Source: Pseudomonas bananamidigenes
GTDB lineage: Bacteria; Pseudomonadota; Gammaproteobacteria; Pseudomonadales; Pseudomonadaceae
Direction of reading: 5' to 3'
NCBI RefSeq assembly: GCF_001679645.1
Contig: NZ_LRUN01000003.1
Location: 1 to 64,000 of the forward strand
Length of the DNA stretch: 64,000 nt
Part shown: in pieces, positions 1 through 11,240 of the stretch
Layout of the letters: each line of letters begins with the position of its first letter
How positions within the stretch are numbered: the stretch's first letter is position 1
Translations under genes and position numbers: made by a program
Notes under the pieces: generated by a model
The model's database searches: none
What the model was told of the DNA's origin: nothing
Seen by the model: only the letters and a program-made list of their open reading frames with translations

Positions 1-75
1 AACCTTCTATACAACTGATCAACGCTGAGTGTTGATCGCTTCGAAACCGGTGTGGCCAGGCTTCGAAGTGTAAAT

Positions 76-151
<76 letters not shown>

Positions 152-184
152 TCATCGTTGATGTCATCGCTGAGGACGGGGCGA

Positions 185-213
185 ATCTTAAGGGCGTATC
201 GAAAGCCTGTCAA
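185..213 (-). promoter_or_regulatory. sigma-70 promoter for tRNA-Ala
   Basis: On the minus strand a perfect -35 TTGACA (208-213) is followed after exactly 17 bases by TAAGAT (185-190). The start region is G/C-rich, as is usual for stable-RNA promoters, and the tRNA begins about 30 bases downstream. The rest of the gap 152-352 shows no gene. Confidence 0.75.
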
Positions 214-352
214 ACTTATTTTTGAAAAATTTCAAAATTTTTTGTCGGCATAACAATCACTTACCGCCCTCCCCCCGTAAATTCGGGGGAAAACGCCGAA
301 GACGGGATCAAAAGATCCTGACCTGCGGCGCGTCCTGCAACGTCAAACGCGA

Positions 353-1834
353 TCAGGCTATAGCGCCCAACAGCTTTTCCCACTCTTTGTTTTCTTTCTT
401 CGACACGCCGCCCAGCAGGTCAATGGCCTGGCGCAGACGGAAACGGGTCAGATCCGGACCGAGGATTTCCATCGCATCGAGCACCGATACCGAGCTTGCC
501 TGACCGGTGATCGCCGCAAACATCAGCGGCATCGCATCACGCAGTTTCAGCTCGAGGAACTCTACCACCGCCTGGATCGTCGCCGTGATGCTGTCCTTCT
601 CCCACTGACGCAGGCTTTCGAGTTTCCACAGGATCAACTGCATCAACTGACGAACCTGATCACCCGAGAGCTTTTTCGATTCGAACAGTTTGGCGTCCGG
701 GTTCACGCCACCGGCGAAGAAGAACCCGGCCAGCGGAGCAACCTGACTGAAGGTTTCGACACGGCCCTGAACGTGCGGTGCGATCTTCATCATGTATTCG
801 GAGTTGAAGGCCCACTTCTGAATACGAGCGGCGAACTCTTCCACCGGCAGGTCACGCAACCACTGGCCGTTGAGCCACGACAGTTTCTCGATGTCGAAAA
901 TCGGCCCGCCCAGGGACACACGCTTGAGGTCGAAATGGTCGACCATTTCCTGCAGCGAGAACTTCTCGCGCTCGTCCGGCATCGACCAGCCCATACGGCC
1001 CAGGTAGTTGAGCATCGCTTCCGGCATGAAGCCCATACGCTCGTAGAACGTCACCGAGGTCGGGTTCTTGCGCTTGGACAGCTTGCTCTTGTCCGGGTTA
1101 CGCAACAGCGGCATGTAGCACAGCTCCGGTTGTTCCCAGCCGAAGTATTCGTAGAGCAGGATCAGTTTCGGTGCCGATGGCAGCCATTCTTCACCGCGCA
1201 ACACATGGGTGATGCCCATCAGATGGTCGTCGACCACGTTGGCCAGGAAGTACGTCGGCAGACCGTCGGTCTTCATCAGTACTTGCATGTCCATGCGATC
1301 CCACGGGATCTCGACGTCGCCACGCAACATGTCCGGAACCACGCAGACGCCTTCGGTCGGTACCTTCATGCGAATCACGTGAGGCTCACCGGCAGCCAGA
1401 CGACGGGCGACTTCTTCCTTGGACAGCAGCAGTGCACGGCCGTCGTAGCGCGGGGTTTCGCCGCGAGCCATTTGCTCGGCGCGCATCTGGTCCAGCTCTT
1501 CGGCAGTGCAGAAGCACGGGAAAGCGTGGCCCATGTCGACCAGTTGCTGGCAGTACTTCTGATAGATGTCGCCGCGCTCGCTCTGGCGATACGGACCGTG
1601 CGGGCCGCCGACGTCCGGACCTTCGCTCCAGTCGATGCCCAGCCAGCGCAGGGCGTCGAAGATCTGCTGTTCGGACTCGCGAGTCGAACGCAACTGGTCG
1701 GTGTCTTCGATCCGCAGGATGAACTCACCACCATGCTGCTTGGCAAAGCAGTAGTTGAACAATGCGATGTAAGCGGTACCTACATGGGGGTCCCCGGTAG
1801 GCGATGGCGCGATGCGAGTGCGGACGGTGGTCAT
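353..1834 (-). CDS. gltX: Glutamyl-tRNA synthetase
   Basis: Class I aminoacyl-tRNA synthetase that charges tRNA-Glu in the cytoplasm; 493 aa, the usual length in Pseudomonas. The nucleotide-binding HIGH-type motif is [13 protein letters not shown] (residues 10-21) and the KMSKS-type loop is KLSKRKNP near residue 254. The C-terminal anticodon-binding helical domain is complete. The frame stays open upstream to 1990, but family proteins begin at [12 protein letters not shown], so the ATG at 1834 is chosen. It neighbours tRNA-Ala and uvrB in the order typical of pseudomonads. Confidence 0.97.
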   Translation of the reverse strand: MTTVRTRIAPSPTGDPHVGTAYIALFNYCFAKQHGGEFILRIEDTDQLRSTRESEQQIFDALRWLGIDWSEGPDVGGPHGPYRQSERGDIYQKYCQQLVDMGHAFPCFCTAEELDQMRAEQMARGETPRYDGRALLLSKEEVARRLAAGEPHVIRMKVPTEGVCVVPDMLRGDVEIPWDRMDMQVLMKTDGLPTYFLANVVDDHLMGITHVLRGEEWLPSAPKLILLYEYFGWEQPELCYMPLLRNPDKSKLSKRKNPTSVTFYERMGFMPEAMLNYLGRMGWSMPDEREKFSLQEMVDHFDLKRVSLGGPIFDIEKLSWLNGQWLRDLPVEEFAARIQKWAFNSEYMMKIAPHVQGRVETFSQVAPLAGFFFAGGVNPDAKLFESKKLSGDQVRQLMQLILWKLESLRQWEKDSITATIQAVVEFLELKLRDAMPLMFAAITGQASSVSVLDAMEILGPDLTRFRLRQAIDLLGGVSKKENKEWEKLLGAIA

Positions 1835-2064
1835 GGCATGTCTCGAAAAGAATGAAAAGCAAAGAACAATCAAGCGGCGAATGGTAACAGGCGACACCCG
1901 CCCCGCTCCAGCGGGCAGGGCATTTAAGCCAAGCTTGCGTCTGAAACGCCCGTCGGGCGCAGTGAATGGCTGAATATCAGCAGACGGCATTTACCGCTTA
2001 TCGGCTTCGTGCCAGATTCGCTTGCTGATAACTTTCCTTACAATTCCTCGACTACAGTTTGCCC

Positions 2065-3114
2065 ATGCCTGCCCAACTCAAGCGTCGCCTGATCATTTTC
2101 GTCCTGCTTGTCCTGCTGATTGCCGGAAGCTTGTTTGCTCATTGGTTTTTCAAGGGACGATTTTATGAAAGCACTGACAACGCTTATGTCCAGGGCGAAA
2201 TCACCCGCGTGTCGAGCCAGTTGAGCGCGCGCATCGACGAAGTCCTGGTGCAGGACAATCAGCACGTGGAAAAAGGCCAGTTGCTGGTCCGCCTCGAAGG
2301 CGACGACTTCCGCCTCGCCGTTGATCGCGCCAACGCCGCCCTCGCCACCCGCGAAGCCGAGCGCCTGCAGGCCCAAAGCAAATTGACGCAGCAGGCCAGC
2401 CTGATTGCCGCCAGCGAAGCACAAGTGGCCACCACGCAAGCGACACTGGGCCGCTCACAGATCGATCTGTCCCGTGCCGAAGCCCTGCGCAAACCTGGTT
2501 TCGTATCCGAGGAACGGGTCACCACTCTTTCCGCCGATAACCACATCGCCCGCTCGCAAGTGGCCAAGGCTCAGGCCGATGCCCAGAGTCAGCGCCAGCA
2601 GGTCAGCGCGTTGAATGCGGAGATCAAACGCCTCGACGCGCAGATCGCCAACGCCCGCGCCGACCTCGCCCAGGCCGAACTGAACCTGACCCGCAGCGAA
2701 ATCCATGCGCCGATCAGCGGCCTGGTCGGCCAGCGTGCCGCACGCAATGGCCAGATTGTTCAGGCCGGCGCGTATCTGCTGTCGATCGTTCCGGACGAAG
2801 ACATCTGGGTGCAGGCCAACTTCAAGGAAACCCAGATCGGCCACATGCAACCGGGCCAGAAAGCCGAGCTGGTCTTTGATGCCTACAGCGATACGCCGAT
2901 CGAAGCACGGGTCGACAGCCTGTTCGCCGCCTCCGGCGCGCAGTTCAGCCTGTTGCCGCCGGACAACGCCACCGGCAACTTCACCAAGGTCGTGCAGCGG
3001 ATTCCGGTCAAGCTGACGTTCAAGGCCGATAACCCGCTGCACGGCAAAATCCGCCCGGGCATGTCGGTCACCGCTACCGTGAATATCAAAGACGCTCCAG
3101 ACAATGGCCGGTGA
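2065..3114 (+). CDS. HlyD/EmrA-family membrane fusion protein
   Basis: Periplasmic adaptor subunit of a multidrug efflux pump. The 349-aa product has one N-terminal membrane anchor (residues 10-28), a biotinyl-lipoyl-like segment (STDNAYVQGEITRVSSQLSA), a long Ala/Gln-rich coiled-coil hairpin (about 90-210), the second lipoyl half and a beta-barrel domain ending near the C-terminus. A TTG two codons upstream (2059) could also be the start; neither has a strong ribosome-binding site. The stop overlaps the following transporter gene by 11 bases, so the two are co-translated like emrA-emrB. Substrate unknown. No TolC-like outer-membrane gene follows. Confidence 0.88.
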   Translation: MPAQLKRRLIIFVLLVLLIAGSLFAHWFFKGRFYESTDNAYVQGEITRVSSQLSARIDEVLVQDNQHVEKGQLLVRLEGDDFRLAVDRANAALATREAERLQAQSKLTQQASLIAASEAQVATTQATLGRSQIDLSRAEALRKPGFVSEERVTTLSADNHIARSQVAKAQADAQSQRQQVSALNAEIKRLDAQIANARADLAQAELNLTRSEIHAPISGLVGQRAARNGQIVQAGAYLLSIVPDEDIWVQANFKETQIGHMQPGQKAELVFDAYSDTPIEARVDSLFAASGAQFSLLPPDNATGNFTKVVQRIPVKLTFKADNPLHGKIRPGMSVTATVNIKDAPDNGR

Positions 3115-4654
3115 CCAATTGATCCGCCCGGTCGGCGAGCCGACCCGGCGGGACTGGATCGCGGTGATGAGCGTGATGCTCGGCGCGTTCATGGCGGTGC
3201 TCGATATTCAGATCACCAACTCATCGCTCAAGGACATTCAGGGCGCCCTGTCGGCAACGCTGGAAGAAGGCTCGTGGATTTCCACGTCCTATCTGGTGGC
3301 GGAAATCATCATGATCCCGCTGACCGCATGGCTGGTGCAGCTGCTTTCGGCACGGCGCCTGGCGGTGTGGGTGTCGATGGGTTTTCTGATTTCATCCCTG
3401 CTGTGTTCGATGGCCTGGAGCCTCGACAGCATGATCGTATTCCGCGCCATGCAGGGTTTCACCGGTGGCGCACTGATCCCGCTGGCCTTCACCCTGACCC
3501 TGATCAAACTCCCCGAACACCACCGTGCCAAAGGCATGGCGATGTTCGCCATGACCGCCACTTTCGCCCCGTCCATCGGACCGACCCTCGGCGGCTGGCT
3601 CACGGAAAACTGGGGTTGGGAATACATTTTCTACATCAACGTGCCGCCGGGACTGATCATGATCGCGGGGCTGATGTACGGCCTGGAGAAGAAAGAAGCC
3701 CATTGGGAACTGCTGAAAAGCACCGACTACACCGGCATTCTCACGCTGGGCATCGGCCTTGGTTGCCTGCAAGTGTTTCTTGAAGAAGGTCATCGCAAGG
3801 ACTGGCTGGAATCGAGCCTGATCGTGACGCTGGGCAGCATCGCGTTGTTGAGCCTCATCACCTTCGTGATCGTACAGATTTCCAAACCCAACCCGCTGAT
3901 CAACCTCGGCATCCTGCGCAATCGCAACTTCGGTCTGTCGAGCATTTCCAGCCTGGGCATGGGCGTCGGGCTGTACGGCTCGATCTACCTGCTGCCGCTG
4001 TATCTGGCGCAGATCCAGAATTACAACGCCCTGCAGATCGGCGAAGTGATCATGTGGATGGGCGTGCCGCAGCTGTTTCTGATTCCGCTGGTACCGAAAC
4101 TTATGAAGTTCGTGTCGCCCAAATGGCTGTGTACCCTCGGGTTCGGGCTGTTTGGTCTGGCGAGTTTCTCATCCGGCGTGCTCAACCCTGACTTTGCCGG
4201 GCCGCAGTTCAATCAGATCCAGATCATCCGCGCCCTCGGCCAGCCGTTGATCATGGTCACCATTTCGTTGATCGCCACGGCTTACATTCAGCCCCAGGAC
4301 GCGGGCTCGGCGTCGAGTCTGTTCAACATCCTGCGCAACCTGGGCGGCGCCATCGGCATCGCCCTGCTCGCCACCCTGCTGGATGCGCGCACCAAGACTT
4401 ACTTCGATTATTTGCGTGAAGCGGTGGTGCCGACCAATCCGCAGGTGGCCGAACGTCTGGCGTCGATGACCGACCGTTTTGGCAGTGACACGGCGGCGCT
4501 GGGGAAACTGAGCGAGATTGTCCATCAGCAGGCGCTGATCATGGCCTATAACGACGCGTTTCATTTTGTCGGGATTGCGCTGGGGATCAGCATGCTGGCC
4601 ATTTTGTTGACCAGAAAACTGCCCGCCGGACTGAAGGCCGGGGAGTCTCATTAA
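3104..4654 (+). CDS. DHA2-family MFS multidrug transporter (EmrB-like)
   Basis: Inner-membrane proton/drug antiporter of 516 aa with about 14 hydrophobic segments, the layout of the DHA2 (14-TMS) family. Visible family signatures are AVLDIQITNSSLKDIQG in the first helix region and the antiporter motif ATFAPSIGPTLGGWL near residue 150. It overlaps the preceding HlyD-type gene by 11 bases, implying one operon and a complex with that adaptor. It is convergent with uvrB, the gap being occupied by a palindromic element. The substrate cannot be read from the sequence. Confidence 0.9.
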   Translation: MAGDQLIRPVGEPTRRDWIAVMSVMLGAFMAVLDIQITNSSLKDIQGALSATLEEGSWISTSYLVAEIIMIPLTAWLVQLLSARRLAVWVSMGFLISSLLCSMAWSLDSMIVFRAMQGFTGGALIPLAFTLTLIKLPEHHRAKGMAMFAMTATFAPSIGPTLGGWLTENWGWEYIFYINVPPGLIMIAGLMYGLEKKEAHWELLKSTDYTGILTLGIGLGCLQVFLEEGHRKDWLESSLIVTLGSIALLSLITFVIVQISKPNPLINLGILRNRNFGLSSISSLGMGVGLYGSIYLLPLYLAQIQNYNALQIGEVIMWMGVPQLFLIPLVPKLMKFVSPKWLCTLGFGLFGLASFSSGVLNPDFAGPQFNQIQIIRALGQPLIMVTISLIATAYIQPQDAGSASSLFNILRNLGGAIGIALLATLLDARTKTYFDYLREAVVPTNPQVAERLASMTDRFGSDTAALGKLSEIVHQQALIMAYNDAFHFVGIALGISMLAILLTRKLPAGLKAGESH

Positions 4655-4686
4655 CGTTGAGCGGACGCAGAGCGTCCAGGGCTGCA

Positions 4687-4707
4687 TTCCCACGCAGAGC
4701 GTGGGAA
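4687..4707. repeat. REP-like palindrome between convergent genes
   Basis: Arms TTCCCACGC / GCGTGGGAA separated by three bases, preceded at 4663-4677 by a second small palindrome (GGACGC/GCGTCC). The same family recurs at 24798-24828. It lies between the 3' ends of the efflux operon and uvrB, where it may act as a bidirectional terminator or transcript-end stabiliser; no T-run is present. Confidence 0.7.
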
Positions 4708-4714
4708 CGTTCTG

Positions 4715-6730
<2,016 letters not shown>

Positions 6731-7067
6731 AAACACCTCTGCAATCGCGGCGCTGACGAAAAACCGCAGAACCACGAGGAAGACCGCGAACGACCAATGT
6801 CGCGCAAGGAAAAACGAAGATTGTGCTGAATGTGGAGCCGATTGCCTTGCCTTTCAAGGTAAAAGTCCTACATCCGGTAAAGTCTCCGACAAGCCCATTC
6901 GACTAACGGTCGAGAAATAATCGGAAAAACTTACCTGAAAACCCGAATCGCCTGTCGCCATTGGTCGATGATGGCCTCTATACTAGCTCCCCGTTTGTGC
7001 ACCGCTCTAGTGCATTCGGCTGGAGCGCCACACGTCCCTCCACTCTCCATTTAGAGCTGCCGTAAAA
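6731..7067. promoter_or_regulatory. Divergent promoter region uvrB / aminotransferase
   Basis: A 337-base gap between two genes transcribed away from each other. It holds no convincing gene. A good -10 (TATACT, 6979-6984) faces the aminotransferase but lacks a clear -35. Just downstream, 6998-7014 is the dyad TGCACC-N5-AGTGCA (see findings). Confidence 0.45.
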
Positions 7068-8264
7068 ATGAGCCTGTTCTCCGCTGTCGAAATGGCACCC
7101 CGCGATCCAATCCTGGGCCTCAACGAAGCATTCAACGCCGATACCCGGACCAACAAGGTCAATCTCGGGGTGGGTGTGTATTGCAACGAAGAGGGGCGAA
7201 TTCCACTCCTGCGCGCCGTTATCGAAGCCGAAACCATTCGCGCTGCTCAGCACGCTTCCCGTGGCTACCTGCCGATCGACGGCATCGCAGCTTACGATCA
7301 GGCTGTGCAAAAGCTGCTGTTCGGCAATGATTCGCCACTGCTGGCCGCTGGCCGCGTGGTCACCACTCAGGCCGTCGGCGGAACCGGCGCACTGAAAATC
7401 GGTGCCGACTTTCTCAAGCAACTGCTGCCGAATGCCGTCGTGGCCATCAGCGACCCGAGCTGGGAAAACCATCGCGCTCTGTTCGAAACCGCCGGTTTCC
7501 CGGTGCAGAACTACCGCTACTACGACGCCGCCACTCACGACGTGAACCGCGCCGGCCTGCTGGAAGACCTCAACGCCCTGCCGAACGGCTCGATCATCGT
7601 GCTGCACGCCTGCTGCCACAACCCGACCGGTGTCGACCTGAGCCCGGCGGACTGGAACAACGTGCTGGAAGTGGTCAAGGCCAAAGGTCACGTGCCGTTC
7701 CTCGACATGGCTTACCAGGGTTTCGGTGACGGCATTGCCGAAGACGCCGCTGCCGTGCGCCTGTTTGCCGAATCCGGCTTGACCTTCTTCGTATCGAGCT
7801 CGTTCTCCAAGTCGTTCTCGTTGTACGGCGAGCGCGTCGGCGCCCTGTCGATCGTCAGCGAATCGAAAGAAGAAAGCGCTCGCGTATTGTCGCAGGTCAA
7901 ACGCGTGATCCGCACCAACTACTCCAACCCGCCGACCCATGGCGCCAGCGTTGTCGCTGCAGTGCTGAACAGCGCGGAACTGCGCGCCCAATGGGAAGCC
8001 GAACTGGCCGAAATGCGCCTGCGCATTCGTGGCATGCGCGAGCAGATGGTCGCTCTGCTGGCGAAGAAAGCCCCGCAGCATGACTTCAGCTTCGTCGGTC
8101 GTCAGCGTGGCATGTTCTCCTACTCCGGCCTGACCACCGAGCAGGTTCATCGCCTGCGCAACGAGTTCGGCATCTACGCCCTGGACACCGGCCGCATCTG
8201 CGTGGCCGCGCTGAACCAGAGCAACATCGAAGTCGTGACCGACGCCATCGTTCAGGTCATCTGA
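7068..8264 (+). CDS. tyrB: Aromatic amino acid / aspartate-type aminotransferase (class I)
   Basis: PLP-dependent transaminase of 398 aa in the AspC/TyrB family, interconverting aspartate or aromatic amino acids with their keto acids. Motifs: the substrate-side segment NEAFNADTRTNKVNLGVGVY at the N-terminus, CHNPTGVDLSP near residue 183, the PLP-binding lysine in SSSFSKSFSLYGERVG near residue 247, and the C-terminal arginine segment YALDTGRICVAALNQ. The neighbourhood (directly divergent from uvrB) matches the pseudomonad aromatic aminotransferase. The symbol is by family; aspartate specificity cannot be excluded. A strong terminator follows at 8281. Confidence 0.85.
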   Translation: MSLFSAVEMAPRDPILGLNEAFNADTRTNKVNLGVGVYCNEEGRIPLLRAVIEAETIRAAQHASRGYLPIDGIAAYDQAVQKLLFGNDSPLLAAGRVVTTQAVGGTGALKIGADFLKQLLPNAVVAISDPSWENHRALFETAGFPVQNYRYYDAATHDVNRAGLLEDLNALPNGSIIVLHACCHNPTGVDLSPADWNNVLEVVKAKGHVPFLDMAYQGFGDGIAEDAAAVRLFAESGLTFFVSSSFSKSFSLYGERVGALSIVSESKEESARVLSQVKRVIRTNYSNPPTHGASVVAAVLNSAELRAQWEAELAEMRLRIRGMREQMVALLAKKAPQHDFSFVGRQRGMFSYSGLTTEQVHRLRNEFGIYALDTGRICVAALNQSNIEVVTDAIVQVI

Positions 8265-8280
8265 TCCGGCGCAGCACTGA

Positions 8281-8311
8281 AAACGGGAAGCCCTCGGGTT
8301 TCCCGTTTTTT
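8281..8311 (+). terminator. Rho-independent terminator of the aminotransferase gene
   Basis: Stem AACGGGAAGCCC / GGGTTTCCCGTT (one G-T pair) with a 2-base loop followed by a run of T. Confidence 0.88.
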
Positions 8312-8376
8312 ATTTGTCCGAAGAAAAGCCGCTATACCCTCTAGACTGCATGCAAACAGGATTTCAGAGAACCGAC

Positions 8377-8577
8377 ATGAAAAACGACGATCTGCGCGCC
8401 GACCGTGACGAGCTGGACTACTATCCACCCCGCACCTCGGGCAAACGCGAGAAAAGCCTGGTGCTGCAAGTGGCGGCCGGTGTATTTCTCGGCGGTCTGG
8501 CCCTGTGGCTGGTGCAACTGGCCGCCACGGCGTTGTACGCAAAACTGCTGATGGGCACCTTTACATTCGGTGGCTGA
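8377..8577 (+). CDS. Small single-span membrane protein, unknown function
   Basis: A 66-aa product with a charged N-terminal half (MKNDDLRADRDELDYYPPR, then basic GKREKS) and one hydrophobic helix (about residues 28-52, VLQVAAGVFLGGLALWLVQLAA). The ATG at 8377 follows CAGAGA; the frame remains open upstream to 8314 but the extension overlaps the preceding terminator. Short acidic-plus-TM proteins of this kind are common beside tRNA-Asn in Pseudomonas, but no function is established that I can name. Confidence 0.6.
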   Translation: MKNDDLRADRDELDYYPPRTSGKREKSLVLQVAAGVFLGGLALWLVQLAATALYAKLLMGTFTFGG

Positions 8578-8609
8578 AAACCGTTCAGCAAAAAAATATC
8601 CGGCAAAGC

Positions 8610-8637
8610 TTGACTAGTCTTTTTAAATCAGTAACAT
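8610..8637 (+). promoter_or_regulatory. Candidate promoter for tRNA-Asn
   Basis: TTGACT (8610-8615) and TAACAT (8632-8637) with a 16-base spacer, ending about 10 bases before the tRNA. Confidence 0.5.
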
Positions 8638-8647
8638 ACGCACCAAT

Positions 8648-8723
<76 letters not shown>

Positions 8724-8730
8724 AATACAG

Positions 8731-8764
8731 AGCCCCTGAATCGAAAGATTCAGGGGCTTTTTTG
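8731..8764 (+). terminator. Rho-independent terminator of tRNA-Asn
   Basis: Stem AGCCCCTGAATC / GATTCAGGGGCT with loop GAAA and a run of seven T. Confidence 0.92.
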
Positions 8765-8790
8765 TGGGCGTTGAAAAAATCAGCGCCATA

Positions 8791-8827
8791 AAAAGGGCCG
8801 ATCAATTTTCCGACTGATCGGCCCTTT
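8791..8827 (-). terminator. Terminator of the nucleobase permease gene
   Basis: Stem AAAAGGGCCGATCA / TGATCGGCCCTTTT around a 9-base loop. The A/T ends make it usable from both strands; it sits just past the stop of the minus-strand permease. Confidence 0.88.
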
Positions 8828-8846
8828 TCTGTTTCAGACACAACGG

Positions 8847-10367
8847 TCAGACGTGCTCGCTGCTCCTGGCATGTACCTTCGGTGCGCCATGACCGTGATC
8901 CGACTCCAGATCGATCACCGGCACTTCATTGCCATCGCAGTCATGGAGCTTGCCGTCGCTGAAGTAATCGCCTTCGCGCAGAGCGGCCAGATCCCGGTAA
9001 CGCAGGGTCCGCTCTTCTGCCGCCGCGAACACCGACTGCTGATCCGAATTGCCGGCGGTGAAGTGGTTGAACGCCAGGTTCAGCAGGATCGCCATGATCG
9101 CCGACGAACTGATGCCGGAATGGAAAATGGTCGCGAACCAGCTCGGGAAGTGATCGTAGAAGTTCGGTGCGGCAATCGGGATCATGCCGAAGCCGATCGA
9201 CGTGGCGACGATGATCAGGTTGACGTTGTTGCGGTAGTCGACCTTGGACAGCGTGCGGATACCGCTCGCCGCCACGGTGCCGAACAGCACGATGCCGGCG
9301 CCGCCCAGAACCGAAGTCGGCACCGCCGCGATGACCCGGCCCATGAATGGCAAAAGGCCGAGGATCACCAGGAAGATACCGCCGGTCGCCACCACATAAC
9401 GACTCTTGATTCCGGTTACCGCCACCAGCCCGACGTTCTGGGCGAAGGCACTTTGGGTGAACGAGCCGAAGATCGGTGCAAACATGCTCGACAGCATGTC
9501 CGCCCGCAGACCGTTGCCCAGTCGCTTGGAATCGACTTTGGTGCCGATGATTTCACCGACCGCCAGGATGTCAGCCGAGGTTTCCACCAGGGTCACCATG
9601 ACCACGATGCACATCGACAGGATCGCGGCAAAATGGAAGGTCGGCATGCCGAAATGGAACGGCGTCGGGAAGCCGAACATCGGACCCTGGGTGACGCCAG
9701 AGAAATCCGCCATGCCGAGGAACACCGCCAGCACCGTGCCGATCACCATCGCCAACAGGATCGACAGACGCGAAATGGTGGAACTGCCGATCTTGCTCAG
9801 CAACAGCACCAGCACCAGCGTAACCGCCGCCAGACCGATGTTCTGCATGCTGCCGAAGTCCGGCGCATGGCTGTTGCCACCCATGGCCCAGCGGGCGGCC
9901 ACCGGCATCAGCGTCAGGCCGATGGTGGTGATCACGATACCCGTAACCAGCGGCGGGAAGAACTTGGTGATGCGTGAGAATACCGGCGTGATCAGCAAGC
10001 CGATCAGGGACGCCGCAATGACCGCGCCGAGCACTGACTGAAAGCCGCCCTCCCCGCCGCTGCTGACAATCGCCACCATCGTGGCGACACCGGAGAACGA
10101 CACGCCCTGCACCAGCGGCAACTGACATCCGAAAAACGGCAGACCCAGGGTTTGCAGCAACGTGGCCAGCCCCCCCGCAAACAATGAAGCAGCAATCAAC
10201 AGACCGATGTCCGCCGGCGACAACCCGGCGGCCTGGCCAATGATCAGTGGCACCGCGACGATACCGCCATACATGGTCAGAACATGTTGCAGGCCGTAAG
10301 CCATATTCGCGCCGACCCCGAGATTTTCGTCCTCGGGCCGTTGGTGTGAAACATGGGGCGTTTTCAT
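8847..10367 (-). CDS. NCS2-family nucleobase:cation symporter (xanthine/uric acid permease type)
   Basis: Inner-membrane purine-base uptake protein of 506 aa with about 12-14 hydrophobic segments. Family features: the N-terminal GLQHVLTMYGGIVAVPLIIG, LVQGVSFSGVATMVAI in TM3, and the nucleobase-ascorbate-transporter signature FAQNVGLVAVTG near residue 310. The C-terminus is a charged cytoplasmic tail (LRYRDLAALREGDYFSDG). Xanthine or urate is the likelier substrate by family resemblance; uracil cannot be ruled out. It is single, divergent from the brnTA pair, and I see no purine riboswitch in the 255-base gap upstream. Confidence 0.88.
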   Translation of the reverse strand: MKTPHVSHQRPEDENLGVGANMAYGLQHVLTMYGGIVAVPLIIGQAAGLSPADIGLLIAASLFAGGLATLLQTLGLPFFGCQLPLVQGVSFSGVATMVAIVSSGGEGGFQSVLGAVIAASLIGLLITPVFSRITKFFPPLVTGIVITTIGLTLMPVAARWAMGGNSHAPDFGSMQNIGLAAVTLVLVLLLSKIGSSTISRLSILLAMVIGTVLAVFLGMADFSGVTQGPMFGFPTPFHFGMPTFHFAAILSMCIVVMVTLVETSADILAVGEIIGTKVDSKRLGNGLRADMLSSMFAPIFGSFTQSAFAQNVGLVAVTGIKSRYVVATGGIFLVILGLLPFMGRVIAAVPTSVLGGAGIVLFGTVAASGIRTLSKVDYRNNVNLIIVATSIGFGMIPIAAPNFYDHFPSWFATIFHSGISSSAIMAILLNLAFNHFTAGNSDQQSVFAAAEERTLRYRDLAALREGDYFSDGKLHDCDGNEVPVIDLESDHGHGAPKVHARSSEHV

Positions 10368-10622
10368 GGTTAGGGGGTTCCCTGGTTTTTGTTATGCGCA
10401 CACTGTATTCAAGAGTCGGGACAAATGTCCATAGAGTTGTATACAACTTACCAGTCACATTATGGATAGGTAGCCACCCAACCTTCTATCTCGCTGCTTC
10501 CATCCCCCACAAATCCGGCAACACATCGTTGACTGGCCCCGCGTTTTATCCACCCAGGCTGAAGTGCTCATGGCGACCGACGGTGCGGCCGCGCTCTTTT
10601 TTATACATATAAAGTATGCATA

Positions 10623-10904
10623 ATGAAGTCATTCAAGATTCAGTTCGACAAAAGCAAGAATGCTGCCAACAAACTCAAGCACAGAGGGATCAGCCTCGCC
10701 GAGGCCGAACCGGTCTTCTACGACGAACGAGCACTGACGATTGAAGACAACGATCATGACGAGCAACGCTGGATCACTCTCGGCAACGACGGCAAGGGAC
10801 GTTTGGTCGTTGTGTACAGCTATCGAGAGCCGAATTTGGTTCGAATCATTTGCGCGCGCAGGGCAACGCCCAGCGAGCGACGCGATTATTTTCCGGAGAC
10901 TTGA
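10623..10904 (+). CDS. brnT: BrnT-family toxin (type II toxin-antitoxin)
   Basis: A 93-aa DUF497 protein. In characterised systems BrnT has a RelE-like fold and acts as a ribonuclease that stops translation until bound by BrnA. Visible family pattern: FDKSKNAANKLKHRGISLAEAEPVFYD at the N-terminus, then DNDHDEQRWITLG, RLVVVYSYRE and the C-terminal RIICARRATPSERRDY. The gene follows an A/T-rich stretch (10600-10622) with TATAAA only about 10 bases before the start, so the leader would be very short. Its antitoxin starts three bases after the stop. Confidence 0.88.
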   Translation: MKSFKIQFDKSKNAANKLKHRGISLAEAEPVFYDERALTIEDNDHDEQRWITLGNDGKGRLVVVYSYREPNLVRIICARRATPSERRDYFPET

Positions 10905-10907
10905 TCA

Positions 10908-11237
10908 ATGAAGGATGAATACGACTTCACCCAGGGAAAACGGGGCGCCGTCGCCTCCAACAAGGGCAAGACCCGCATCACCATCATGCTCGATGATGCG
11001 GTCATCGAAGCCGCACGTACGGTCGCCGAAGACGAAGGGTTTGGCTATCAGACGGTAATCAACAACACTCTGCGCCACGCTCTGCTTAACAGCCGTGGCG
11101 ATGCCGATGAACTCGAGCATTCCATTGGGCAATTCAAGAAAGGCATCACCGCCACCGACCTCAAGAGCCTTGAGAAAAAACTGTCGGCGGCCGTGAACGA
11201 AATCCGGCGGGTACTGGAGCCGGATGCAAAACCTTAG
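10908..11237 (+). CDS. brnA: BrnA-family antitoxin
   Basis: A 109-aa DNA-binding antitoxin expected to neutralise BrnT and repress the operon. The central KTRITIMLDDAVIEAARTVAEDEGFGYQTVINNTLRHAL is the ribbon-helix-helix segment of this family. The N-terminal KDEYDFTQGKRG is the toxin-binding type arm. A GGAG sequence in the end of brnT serves as ribosome-binding site. The C-terminus runs about 30 residues past the RHH domain as a charged helix, longer than many BrnA proteins. It ends three bases before the convergent nat gene. Confidence 0.88.
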   Translation: MKDEYDFTQGKRGAVASNKGKTRITIMLDDAVIEAARTVAEDEGFGYQTVINNTLRHALLNSRGDADELEHSIGQFKKGITATDLKSLEKKLSAAVNEIRRVLEPDAKP

Positions 11238-11240
11238 GCT

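Noticed and set aside
1..75. A second tRNA or terminator downstream of tRNA-Ala
   Set aside because: Only a 7-bp inverted repeat without a T-run is present and the window ends before any further gene can be seen.
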